This document shows, piece after piece, positions 34,415-42,158 of a stretch of DNA of 48,719 nucleotides. The notes beneath the pieces are model-generated. The model saw nothing but the letters and a program-made list of their open reading frames with translations. It made no database searches and was not told where the DNA came from. The stretch is from Pseudomonadota bacterium (GTDB lineage: Bacteria; Pseudomonadota; Gammaproteobacteria; Steroidobacterales; Steroidobacteraceae). Within the stretch, counting starts at the first letter, position 1. The number at the start of each line of letters is the position of its first letter. The translations under genes and the position numbers were made by a program. The stretch is from positions 1-48,719 of the forward strand of contig JABBNZ010000021.1 in the NCBI GenBank assembly GCA_019352035.1, in the 5' to 3' direction.

Positions 34415-36215
34415 TGCGTCTCTGCGCCGATTCGAACGGGATGGTGCCGTGCCAGAGATACGAGGGAAAGAGCACCAGCCGTCCCGCCATCGGCTGCACG
34501 AGCCGCCGCGCGGGAAAACAGTCGCCGAAGTCCTCGGTGGGCTCCCCAAACTTCAGCCATCCCTGCCGATGGCGGGAGTCGCCGCAGGCCTCCGGCACGG
34601 CAACGTAGTAGGCCGAGCTGATCCAGCCGTGGGTGTGCACGTGATTGAGGTGAAAGCCTCGATCCAACAGACGGGATGACCAGGAGCTGACGTAGAGAAA
34701 TCCCGCTGTCCTTCGGCTGGTAAAGGGATGCCGCCCGTCGATGGGCAGATGCGCGATGTAATGCGCGACCGCCTCGTCTATTCTGCGGCGCAGACGCTCG
34801 ACGAGCTCGTGACCATTGCCGAACACCTCGTCATGAAGGCGCGTTCCGCCGCGTACGGTCTGCGTGAAGTGCTCCCGCTTATCGTCGAGGAGCGGCTCGA
34901 GGTAGGCCGCCAGATCCCGATTGAAATCGAGCATCGTCGCATGGCCCTCGGGAGGTGACAGATCGTAGACGCCGATCAGCTTCTCGTAGCCGGCGAGCCA
35001 TGACTCCTCACGCTGCTCGTTCAGAGCGCGATGGCAGAGGACGAGCAGCGACAGCGCGGCTTGATCCGTCGGACGAGCTGCAATAGCTTGCAGCAGCAGT
35101 TCCTTGGCACGGCCGGGCTGCTGGCGCCGGAGCAGGAATGCCGCCGCATCGATGTGCACGTCGGCGTTCAGGGGATGCGCCGCGACGCCGGCCTCGTGTG
35201 CGCGACGTGCGCCATCGAAGTCCCCCAGTGCCTCGAGAGCGCGAGCGCGACCTGCCATGGCGGCCGGGTTCGCAAGCTCGAGCGCCAGCGCTCGCTCGAA
35301 TGCGTCCATTGCTTCGGCGGCGTGCCCGGCCCTCAGCAGCAAGCGGCCCTTGGCACTCAAGAGCGGCGCGGCCTTGGGCGTGCGCGCGATTGCACGGTCA
35401 TACGAGGTCAGGAAGGCATCATCCCGACCCTGTCTGTGCAGCAACTCAGTGAGCTGCAGATGCGCATCCAGGTCCAGTGGTTGCTGCTCGAGCCGTTCCT
35501 CCAGGAGGGCCGCGGCGTCCTCGTAACGGCGCAGATGTTGCAGCAAAACCGCGAGATCCATGAGGATCTGCCGATCCTGCGGTGCCGCTCGGCGCGCATC
35601 CTCGAAATACCGCAGGGACTCCACGTGCTTGCGCTGATGCTTGAGTGCCTGGCCCATCTGATGCGACCACGCCGCCCGTTCCGCAGGGATGAATTGGTGC
35701 AGGGGTGCCTCCCGCAGAAGCTGCTGCGCCTCGGCAGCGCGGACCATTCGGGTCAGCAGGGCCGCCAGCCTCAGCCGCGACTCAGCGTGGTCGTGCCGGG
35801 CTGCGAGCACCGCTCGATATCCGGCGATGGCCTCGTCGAGGAGTCCCGCGGCTTCATGAGCCCGGGCGAGCGCCAGGCGAAGTCCGAGATCCTGGGGCAT
35901 TCTGCCCAGCGCCTGCTGCAGACACTCGACCGCCTCCATCACGCGGCCCTGAGCCGCGAAGGCATGCGCGAGGTCCATACTGACCTGGGGGGGCGCCGAT
36001 TCGGTGAGCGCTCGGCGGAGCAGGTGTTCCGCTTCCTGCCAATGGCCTTGCCGCAACTCACATAAGCCCTGCAGGTACACCGCCACAGGGTGTGAAGGCT
36101 CTGCCTGCAGGATACGCGCGAGGCAGCGGCGGGCGAGCGGCCAATTTCCGCTGTTGAGATGCTGCACGGCCTCATTGAGGGACTGAGTCAGCGGATTGTT
36201 CGCACGCTCGGTCAC
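34368..36215 (-). CDS. TPR protein with C-terminal 2-oxoglutarate/Fe(II) oxygenase-like domain
   Basis: From GTG 36215-36213 (VTERANNPLTQSLNEAVQHL) the protein has 615 residues; the frame is open 44 codons further upstream. Residues 10-400 are about ten tetratricopeptide repeats, such as LCELRQGHWQEAEHLLRRAL and RARALEALGDFDGARRAHEA. The C-terminal part resembles putative 2OG-Fe(II) oxygenases: FHLNHVHTHGWISSAYYVAV and LVLFPSYLWHGTIPFE with the two His of the iron site. Similar proteins are thought to hydroxylate protein or small-molecule targets, but none is well defined. It is convergent with, and overlaps, cytochrome b561. Confidence 0.78.
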   Translation of the reverse strand: MTERANNPLTQSLNEAVQHLNSGNWPLARRCLARILQAEPSHPVAVYLQGLCELRQGHWQEAEHLLRRALTESAPPQVSMDLAHAFAAQGRVMEAVECLQQALGRMPQDLGLRLALARAHEAAGLLDEAIAGYRAVLAARHDHAESRLRLAALLTRMVRAAEAQQLLREAPLHQFIPAERAAWSHQMGQALKHQRKHVESLRYFEDARRAAPQDRQILMDLAVLLQHLRRYEDAAALLEERLEQQPLDLDAHLQLTELLHRQGRDDAFLTSYDRAIARTPKAAPLLSAKGRLLLRAGHAAEAMDAFERALALELANPAAMAGRARALEALGDFDGARRAHEAGVAAHPLNADVHIDAAAFLLRRQQPGRAKELLLQAIAARPTDQAALSLLVLCHRALNEQREESWLAGYEKLIGVYDLSPPEGHATMLDFNRDLAAYLEPLLDDKREHFTQTVRGGTRLHDEVFGNGHELVERLRRRIDEAVAHYIAHLPIDGRHPFTSRRTAGFLYVSSWSSRLLDRGFHLNHVHTHGWISSAYYVAVPEACGDSRHRQGWLKFGEPTEDFGDCFPARRLVQPMAGRLVLFPSYLWHGTIPFESAQRRITIAFDVAPLGKPLD

Positions 36216-36397
36216 GCGTCCAGCAGGAGAGGGGAAGGAAAGAAAAAGCCTATCGCAAACGCGGCTGCCGTGCCAGAGCGCCGAGCTGACGGGTTCGCGG
36301 CCACGCCATTGCGATGACGAAAGAGCCTGGCACTTTGCTGACCGCAAGGCCCGATGCCAGAATTGCGCAGTAGAACTCGCGACCGGGCAAACGACTC

Positions 36398-37063
36398 ATG
36401 TCAAAAACAGCATCTCCCCCCTCGGGCGCTCGAGCGGGCCGGCCGAAGCGCAAGAACGACCCGGAGGCCACTCGCCGGGACATTCTCGAGATCGCCCGCC
36501 AGGAGTTCAGCCAGAACGGGCTGAGCGGCGCACGGATCGACGTCATCGCGGAACGAACTCGGACGTCCAAGCACATGATCTACTACTATTTCGGCAGCAA
36601 GGAAGGCATCTACCAGGCGGTCCTCGAGATGGAGTATGCCGGGATCCGTGAGCGGGAAGGGGAGCTCGAACTGGAGGGGCTCGCGCCCCGAGAGGCGCTG
36701 CGGCGCCTGGTCGAGGCGACGTTCGACTACGACCAGGCCCATCCGGAGTTCGTCAGTCTCGTCAGTATGGAGAATCTGCACCACGCCGAGTATTTGGAGT
36801 CGGCCCCCATCCGCGACATCAACTCGGTCATGATCAGGCGGCTCGAGGGGGTCCTTGCGCGCGGCGTCCGCCAGGGACTGTTTCGCTCGGACTTGGATGC
36901 GGTGGACGTACACATGGCGATCAGCTCGCTGTGCTTCTTTCGCGTCGCGAACCGCTATACGTTCAAAGCCCTATTCAAACGCGACCTGCTGAGTCCGCGC
37001 GTCCGCGCGCGCCATAAGCGCATGATCGCCGATGCCATTCTCGGCATGCTCGCCGCCAGTTGA
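36398..37063 (+). CDS. TetR-family regulator, paralogue 2
   Basis: The 221-residue protein shows ILEIARQEFSQNGLSGARID, RTSKHMIYYYFGSKEGIYQA, EATFDYDQAHPEFVSLVSME and SSLCFFRVANRYTFKALFKR. The recognition-helix segment and the ligand-domain segment match paralogues 1 and 3 nearly word for word, so all may read the same or very similar operator. Its Met start at 36398 has no strong ribosome site. Operator copy F lies 78 bases after its stop, before the shikimate dehydrogenase gene. Confidence 0.88.
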   Translation: MSKTASPPSGARAGRPKRKNDPEATRRDILEIARQEFSQNGLSGARIDVIAERTRTSKHMIYYYFGSKEGIYQAVLEMEYAGIREREGELELEGLAPREALRRLVEATFDYDQAHPEFVSLVSMENLHHAEYLESAPIRDINSVMIRRLEGVLARGVRQGLFRSDLDAVDVHMAISSLCFFRVANRYTFKALFKRDLLSPRVRARHKRMIADAILGMLAAS

Positions 37064-37132
37064 CAGCGATTCGCGGCAGTCCCCGCGCGGCCGGTCGCCG
37101 CCACCCGCGCAGGGGGCTTGTCATGCGCCCCA

Positions 37133-37161
37133 AAGACTGTACCATCTAGTCCGTCGATAAT
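37133..37161 (+). promoter_or_regulatory. Promoter with operator copy F (ACCATCTAGTCCGT), shikimate dehydrogenase
   Basis: AAGACT (37133-37138) and GATAAT (37156-37161) at a 17-base spacing flank the 14-mer at 37141-37154, the same layout as copies E, G and H. The leader to ATG 37366 is about 200 bases long and shows no other recognisable element; the 302-base gap 37064-37365 contains nothing else. Confidence 0.55.
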
Positions 37162-37365
37162 GGGCAACCGACGGGTGCCCGTGGTTCCCGGACAAATCGT
37201 GGGCGCGGACCCGCCGGTTTACGACGTGGCGGGAGGCTCGGACCATGTCGGCGCTACCGTCGACTTTGACTGATCGACCCTGGGGTGCAGCTCGCGTGGT
37301 GCACGCTGCCGCTGCTTTCCCTCTTGTGGCCTGGGCGCAGAGGGAAGCTGAGAACGGGAGAAAAC

Positions 37366-38256
37366 ATGTCGGAGAATAACGGCCGCAAGGTGGCGATGGG
37401 CGCCGTCAGAGTGGGCCTGATCGGGTCGGGCATTCAGGCATCGCGCAGTCCGGCCATGCACATGGATGAGGCAGCCGCGCTCGGTTTGCCGTTGCACTAC
37501 GAGCTGTTCGATCTCGACCGGATGGGAGGTGCCGAGGCACTTGAGGGCTTGCTGAGTCGCCTGGAGAGCGAGGGGTTTGCCGGCGTCAACATCACCCATC
37601 CATGCAAGCAAAGCGTGCTCTCGCATCTCGACGAGCTCTCGTCCGAGGCGCGTCTCATCGGGGCCGTCAATACCGTCGTCTTCACCGCCGGCAAACGGGG
37701 CGGACACAACACGGACTGGGTCGGATTCGCCGAGTCGGTGCGCAGAGGACTGCCGGGCGCATCTGTGACTCAGGTGACGCAGCTCGGGGCCGGAGGCGCC
37801 GGTTGCGCCACCGTTTACGCCCTGCTGAGCAGCGGTGCCGGACAGGTGCACATCTACGACCTTGCTGCCGCGCGCGCGCACGAGCTGTGCACACGGTTCA
37901 CTGAGCACTTCGGTCCAGGAAGGGTGACGGCGGCGCACGATACAGCGACGGCGCTCGAGCACAGCGACGGACTGGTGAACGCCACGCCCGTGGGGATGCG
38001 CTCCTATCCCGGGTCGCCTCTGCCGATATCGCTGCTGCGCCCTTCGCTGTGGGTGGCCGACATAGTCTATTTTCCTCTCGAGACGGAGCTGCTCCAGACC
38101 GCACGCCGCGCGGGGTGCCGGACGCTCGACGGTGGAATGATGGCGGTTCTCCAGGCGGCGGCCGCATTCAGGTTGTTCACCGGTGCCGAGCCGGATGTCG
38201 AGCGCATGTTGGGGCGGTTCGCCGGCTTCGGACCTGATGCGGCGCCCGCGCGGTGA
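37366..38256 (+). CDS. Quinate/shikimate dehydrogenase (AroE/QuiB/YdiB family)
   Basis: ATG 37366 with GGGAG five bases upstream gives 296 residues. The substrate domain has GSGIQASRSPAMHMDEAAAL and GVNITHPCKQ with the catalytic Lys, then AVNTVVF and GHNTDWVGF with the catalytic Asp. The cofactor domain opens with QLGAGGAGCATVYALL, and GGMMAVLQAAAAF closes the fold. These enzymes interconvert 3-dehydroquinate/quinate and 3-dehydroshikimate/shikimate with NAD(P). Its isolation from chorismate genes, an operator copy and the presence of quiC argue for a catabolic role feeding 3-dehydroshikimate to QuiC. Confidence 0.9.
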   Translation: MSENNGRKVAMGAVRVGLIGSGIQASRSPAMHMDEAAALGLPLHYELFDLDRMGGAEALEGLLSRLESEGFAGVNITHPCKQSVLSHLDELSSEARLIGAVNTVVFTAGKRGGHNTDWVGFAESVRRGLPGASVTQVTQLGAGGAGCATVYALLSSGAGQVHIYDLAAARAHELCTRFTEHFGPGRVTAAHDTATALEHSDGLVNATPVGMRSYPGSPLPISLLRPSLWVADIVYFPLETELLQTARRAGCRTLDGGMMAVLQAAAAFRLFTGAEPDVERMLGRFAGFGPDAAPAR

Positions 38257-38295
38257 GATGCCGGCGGTGAACGGCCCGATCTGACGGAGAGCGCC

Positions 38296-39192
38296 GTGAT
38301 CGGCATCAGCCTCAAGCAGATCGAGTACTTTCGCGCGGTCATGGAGGCAGGCACCGTGAGCGGGGCGGCGGAACTGCTCAACGTTTCGCAACCCAACGTG
38401 AGCAGGATGCTCAAATACACCGAGGGGCGCCTCGGAATGCGGCTGTTCGAGCGTAACAAGGGGAGGCTGCAGCCGACCGCCGAGGCGAGAGCGCTCTATC
38501 GCGAGGTGCAGTCGTTGCATGCGCATCTCGAATCGCTCCAGGATGCCGTGCGGCACATCGCGCGCGGGGAGCTGGGGCGCTTCACGGTCGGAGCCTCGCC
38601 CAGCCTCGGGCGGCACGTTCTGCCGACGGCCCTGTCGTCTCTGCGGCGGGAATTTTCGCAGCTCGCGGTTAAGCTCGACATCCTGTCGGTATCGCAGGTC
38701 ATCGAGTATGTGACTCTGAATCAGGGCGACTGTGCTTGCACGATATTCCCGATCTCGCATCCGCAGATCGAGACTCAGGCCTACGCGCCCGGCGCTCTCG
38801 TGTGCGCGGTCCCGCGCGGTCACCGGCTCTCGGATCGCAAGTTCATCACGCCCAGGGATCTGGCGGCGGAGAGTCTCATCGGTTTCGAGCCGAACACGCC
38901 GCACGGGCAGGTGATGCACGATTTTCTGCGGCAGGGCGGTCGCGGGGCCGCGTACCTGTGTACCGCGCGCTTTGCGGAAACCGCCTGCGCGCTGGCGGAG
39001 CAGGGCAATGGCATTGCCCTCGTCGATGAGTTCACCGTATCGGGAAATGTCTTTCCGAATCTGGTGGCTTTGCCGACGAAATGGCGCAAACCGTTTCGCA
39101 TCTATCTGCATCGGGCCGCGGACCGGCCGTTGTCGCGTATCGGGGCTCGTCTCGGAGAGTTGCTCGCGGCGTGGGTCAGCGTTGAACCCTGA
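38296..39192 (+). CDS. LysR-type regulator
   Basis: The 298-residue regulator starts at GTG 38296 with GGAGA six bases upstream. It has the usual LysR HTH, QIEYFRAVMEAGTVSGAAEL and SQPNVSRMLKYTEGRLGMRL, and a complete effector-binding domain with FTVGASPSLGRHVLPTALSS. It follows the shikimate dehydrogenase gene by 39 bases on the same strand, so it may be co-transcribed with it. Its target is unknown; the shikimate gene or the downstream secreted protein are possible. Confidence 0.87.
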   Translation: MIGISLKQIEYFRAVMEAGTVSGAAELLNVSQPNVSRMLKYTEGRLGMRLFERNKGRLQPTAEARALYREVQSLHAHLESLQDAVRHIARGELGRFTVGASPSLGRHVLPTALSSLRREFSQLAVKLDILSVSQVIEYVTLNQGDCACTIFPISHPQIETQAYAPGALVCAVPRGHRLSDRKFITPRDLAAESLIGFEPNTPHGQVMHDFLRQGGRGAAYLCTARFAETACALAEQGNGIALVDEFTVSGNVFPNLVALPTKWRKPFRIYLHRAADRPLSRIGARLGELLAAWVSVEP

Positions 39193-39334
39193 GGCTTCAG
39201 CCGTGCCATACCAAGGTTCCCGCGACGGTGCTCTCGCCCGTAATCGTCTCCGGCTCCGGCACGGTCAACAACAGACTCGACGGGCCCGCCGGTGAGCCGC
39301 CACGCTGCATTCAAACCTCTCGAAAGGAGGACAC

Positions 39335-40834
39335 ATGCTGATACAGTCGCGTCGATTCCGTAAGGTCACTGCCTGTCTTGCACTCAGCGCCTTCATGCCG
39401 CTGACTGCCGCCTGGGCGCAGCGATTTCCCAAGCCGCCGCCGGCGGTAAAGCCCGTCGTCGATCAGTACCTGGTGCTCGGTAATGCGACGCGCGGCTCCG
39501 GCGAGCCCATGGTCGCCGTCGATCCGATGAATTCCAAGAACATCATCGTGGTTGGGATGGGAAGCCTGCAGATCCTGCCCGGATATCATGCGCCCGTGAC
39601 GGCGGGAATGACCGAGATGTACTGGAAAGTGCCCTTCTCGACGATTACGTGGCTAGGGGTCACCAACGACGGGGGCACGACGTGGAAGGTCAAGCGGCTG
39701 CCGATCCTCAGCGGCAAGTTCGCGCGCTGCCCGGATCCCTTTGCCGGCGTGACGAAAGACGGCGTATTCATCGCCGGTTGCGAGCCCCGCGAGTCCAGTC
39801 CTCCTTACTTGGGAGAGTCGGCCGACGTCGTGTCATCGGACCACGGCAAGACTTGGAGTGCGCGGGCCGATGGCGTCAATTCGTTCAACCGCGCACCCTA
39901 CCCAAGATTTGCGCCGGGCCTCAAGCCGCGCATGGGCGGCAACTCGCCATGGGATCGTCCGTTTCTCACCTTCGATGATCAGACAGGGGTCGTGTACCTG
40001 ACCGACTCGGGTGGCCAGACCGCAGCCCCTGTGGGCAGCGGCGAGAAATGGCGGCAAGAGTCGTATGTGACCGCGTCGCACGATGATGGGCGGAGTTGGG
40101 GCACGATCTACGGCGATGATGACCCGCAATGGCCACAGCTCGCGCGGGCCTCGCTCGCGGCCGGGCACGGCAAGCTTGCCGAAGTGTACGTCGCCTCTTC
40201 GGTTCCGCGCAGCCGGCATGCGCATTGTCCGTGCGAGGTGTTCGGTATCAGCAGCAATGGGGGACGCAGTTTCGTGCGGCACGTGATGAGCAACGTGCAC
40301 GTCTGGAAGGCCCAGGGCGTGTTTCTGCCAGGTGGATCCGTCGGCAATCTCACGGCAGATCCGAGCGTCGCCGGACGGTACTCCGTGCTGCGTTACCTCG
40401 CCGGTCCCGTGCCACATTACCAGGTGTCCACCAGCAATGACTACGGGCGGACATGGTCGAGATTCGTGTCGGTCGGAAGCGCACCGGGCGCCAGCTGGCT
40501 GGTGAAGCCGTGGCTCGAATACTCGCGGTTCGGCGTGCTCGGGCTGGAGTGGCGGGCCATCTATCCGAGCTACCGCTACGATGTCTGGGCGGCGATCTCG
40601 ACGGACGGCGGGAAGACCTTCAGTCCGCCCCTGCGCATCAGCAGCGCCCGCTCGCCTGGGACGAACTACTACCGGAACGACGGGAATTTCGGGGACGACG
40701 TGCAGGACTTCTCGATGTCGCGCAACCACATGTTCGTGGTGTGGTCCGACTTCCGCTCGGGCTTCCTCGGCACCTGGATCGGCCGCGTACCCCTCTCGGC
40801 GTTCGAGTGCCGCCAGGTGCAGGACTGCTATTAA
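39335..40834 (+). CDS. Secreted sialidase-like beta-propeller with six Asp-boxes
   Basis: The 499-residue protein begins with a signal peptide (VTACLALSAFMPLTAAWAQ) and has a near-perfect ribosome site AAAGGAGG four bases before ATG 39335. Asp-box-like repeats TNDGGTTWK, SSDHGKTWS, SHDDGRSWG, SSNGGRSFV, SNDYGRTWS and STDGGKTFS are spread along the chain, as in sialidases and sialidase-like propellers. The Arg triad of true sialidases was not identifiable, so the enzymatic role is open. It might be an exported glycosidase or lectin-like binding protein. Three strong hairpins follow it. Confidence 0.78.
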   Translation: MLIQSRRFRKVTACLALSAFMPLTAAWAQRFPKPPPAVKPVVDQYLVLGNATRGSGEPMVAVDPMNSKNIIVVGMGSLQILPGYHAPVTAGMTEMYWKVPFSTITWLGVTNDGGTTWKVKRLPILSGKFARCPDPFAGVTKDGVFIAGCEPRESSPPYLGESADVVSSDHGKTWSARADGVNSFNRAPYPRFAPGLKPRMGGNSPWDRPFLTFDDQTGVVYLTDSGGQTAAPVGSGEKWRQESYVTASHDDGRSWGTIYGDDDPQWPQLARASLAAGHGKLAEVYVASSVPRSRHAHCPCEVFGISSNGGRSFVRHVMSNVHVWKAQGVFLPGGSVGNLTADPSVAGRYSVLRYLAGPVPHYQVSTSNDYGRTWSRFVSVGSAPGASWLVKPWLEYSRFGVLGLEWRAIYPSYRYDVWAAISTDGGKTFSPPLRISSARSPGTNYYRNDGNFGDDVQDFSMSRNHMFVVWSDFRSGFLGTWIGRVPLSAFECRQVQDCY

Positions 40835-40836
40835 CA

Positions 40837-40926
40837 GGCGCTGGATCGGGGCTCCTGCCCCGCCCAGCGCCGTTGAGCCAAAAAGCGTGGTCTTTGGCTC
40901 AACGCCCGCCACCTGCGGCGGCGGGC
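40837..40926. repeat. Three tandem perfect inverted repeats after the propeller gene
   Basis: Hairpin 1: GGCGCTG (40837-40843) with CAGCGCC (40865-40871), enclosing CGGGGC/GCCCCG around TCCT. Hairpin 2: GTTGAGCCAAA (40872-40882) with TTTGGCTCAAC (40893-40903). Hairpin 3: GCCCGCC (40904-40910) with GGCGGGC (40920-40926). They abut each other with no spare bases and start three bases after the stop codon. No T run follows. The rest of the gap up to 41124 shows only a TATACT box at 41076 before tetR paralogue 3. Confidence 0.75.
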
Positions 40927-41124
40927 ACCTCCGTGTGCCTGTCACGCGTTCGTGCCGCGTCATGACTCGGGGTGGACGTGCATCCATGAGCAACTACTGA
41001 GCCAATCATCGTCACTTCGCGGCCGCGCCGGCCAGGGAGTGCCGGCGAGACTCTCGAGCGCGGATGATCGTCGCTATACTATGCTTCGAGCGCCGCTGGG
41101 GCGTTGCGGGGAGAGCTGAGCACA

Positions 41125-41811
41125 ATGACTACAGGTTCCGCGGCGGCTGCGAAGGGGAGGTCGAGGGCCGGCAAGCGCGTGGGTCGCAAGAGCGAACGGC
41201 GCGGCGAAACTGAGAGCTCGCGGGAGGAGATTCTGGCAGTCGCCACCGAGGAGTTTGCGCAGCGCGGGCTCTCAGGAGCCCGCGTCGATGCGATCGCCGA
41301 ACGCACGCGCACCTCCAAGCGGATGATCTACTACTATTTCGAGAGCAAGGAAGGTCTCTACAAGGCCGTGCTGGAGCACGTGTATTCGCAGATCAGGTCG
41401 ATCGAAAGTCATCTGGACGTCGACTCCCTGGCACCCATTGAGGCCGTGCGGCGCATCGTCGAGCTCACGTTCGACTACGATGAGAGCCATCCCCACTTCA
41501 TCAGCCTGGTGAACGTCGAGAACGTCAACCACGGCCAGTTCGTGTCCAAGCTGGTGGCCATCCGTAAGCGGTACTCCAATATCCTGCAGCTGATGCAGTC
41601 GGTACTGGACCGCGGTGTGGCGAGCGGCCAGTTCCGCGCCGACGTCAGCGCAATTGACGTGAGGCTGGTGATCGCCGCGCTGTGCTTCTTCCGGGTGTCG
41701 AACCGCTACACCTTCGGTGCGCTATTCGATTGCGACCTCGCCGATCCGCAGATGAGGCGCCATCACCGGCAGATGATCGTCGATGCGGTATTGCGCTTTT
41801 TGCGCGCCTGA
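41125..41811 (+). CDS. TetR-family regulator, paralogue 3
   Basis: With ATG 41125 (GGGGAG upstream) the protein has 228 residues; an in-frame TTG lies 21 bases earlier. It shares ATEEFAQRGLSGARVDAIAE, RTSKRMIYYYFESKEGLYKA, ELTFDYDESHPHFISLVNVE and AALCFFRVSNRYTFGALFDC with the two other TetR proteins, and differs most in the N-terminal basic tail. The gene lies directly before the TonB receptor, whose promoter carries operator copy G, which makes it a likely local repressor. Confidence 0.88.
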   Translation: MTTGSAAAAKGRSRAGKRVGRKSERRGETESSREEILAVATEEFAQRGLSGARVDAIAERTRTSKRMIYYYFESKEGLYKAVLEHVYSQIRSIESHLDVDSLAPIEAVRRIVELTFDYDESHPHFISLVNVENVNHGQFVSKLVAIRKRYSNILQLMQSVLDRGVASGQFRADVSAIDVRLVIAALCFFRVSNRYTFGALFDCDLADPQMRRHHRQMIVDAVLRFLRA

Positions 41812-41849
41812 CCCTGCCGAGTCGCTCGCTCCCCTGTCTCGTTTCTGAG

Positions 41850-41865
41850 GGCGGGTACTCCCGCC
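41850..41865 (+). terminator. Hairpin after tetR paralogue 3
   Basis: GGCGGG and CCCGCC form a perfect six-base stem with a TACT loop 38 bases after the tetR stop. It lacks a T run. The 331-base gap 41812-42142 otherwise holds the TonB-receptor promoter and leader. Confidence 0.35.
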
Positions 41866-41939
41866 ATGCCCGCGTGATCTGAATTCCCTCCCCCGAGGGT
41901 TCCGCCATCATTGTGCGATGCACGCAACAGCAACAGCGG

Positions 41940-41967
41940 TTGACGTGTACGATCTAGTTCGTATAAT
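41940..41967 (+). promoter_or_regulatory. Promoter with operator copy G (ACGATCTAGTTCGT), TonB receptor
   Basis: TTGACG (41940-41945) and a consensus TATAAT (41962-41967) with a 16-base spacer make the strongest promoter in the window. The 14-mer at 41949-41962 fills the spacer and touches the -10 box. Transcription from here gives a leader of about 170 bases before the chosen GTG start. Confidence 0.7.
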
Positions 41968-42026
41968 TGCACCCAGATTAAGGATAAGTGGGGGGGCGCT
42001 GCGGCGAATCGATGCCGGGGCGTTCA

Positions 42027-42158
42027 ATGGCGACCGGGAGAGCTTCACCCGGTCGAGCAATACCGCGAACACACCTGCGTTGCTTGAAAACGACGCGGGA
42101 CGGGCTGGCTCGTCTTGGCAACTTTCAGATAGGGGGCTTACTGTGGAGAGTGCACTGA
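42027..42158 (+). other. Possible leader ORF overlapping the TonB-receptor start
   Basis: A 43-codon frame starts at ATG 42027 with GGGG upstream and ends at TGA 42156-42158, 14 bases inside the receptor gene. It has no recognisable sequence. It may be chance, or a translated leader coupled to the receptor start. Confidence 0.2.

Noticed and set aside
41918-42142. N-terminal extension of the TonB receptor frame
   Set aside because: It contains the TTGACG/TATAAT promoter and the operator; the signal peptide and a good ribosome site support GTG 42143.
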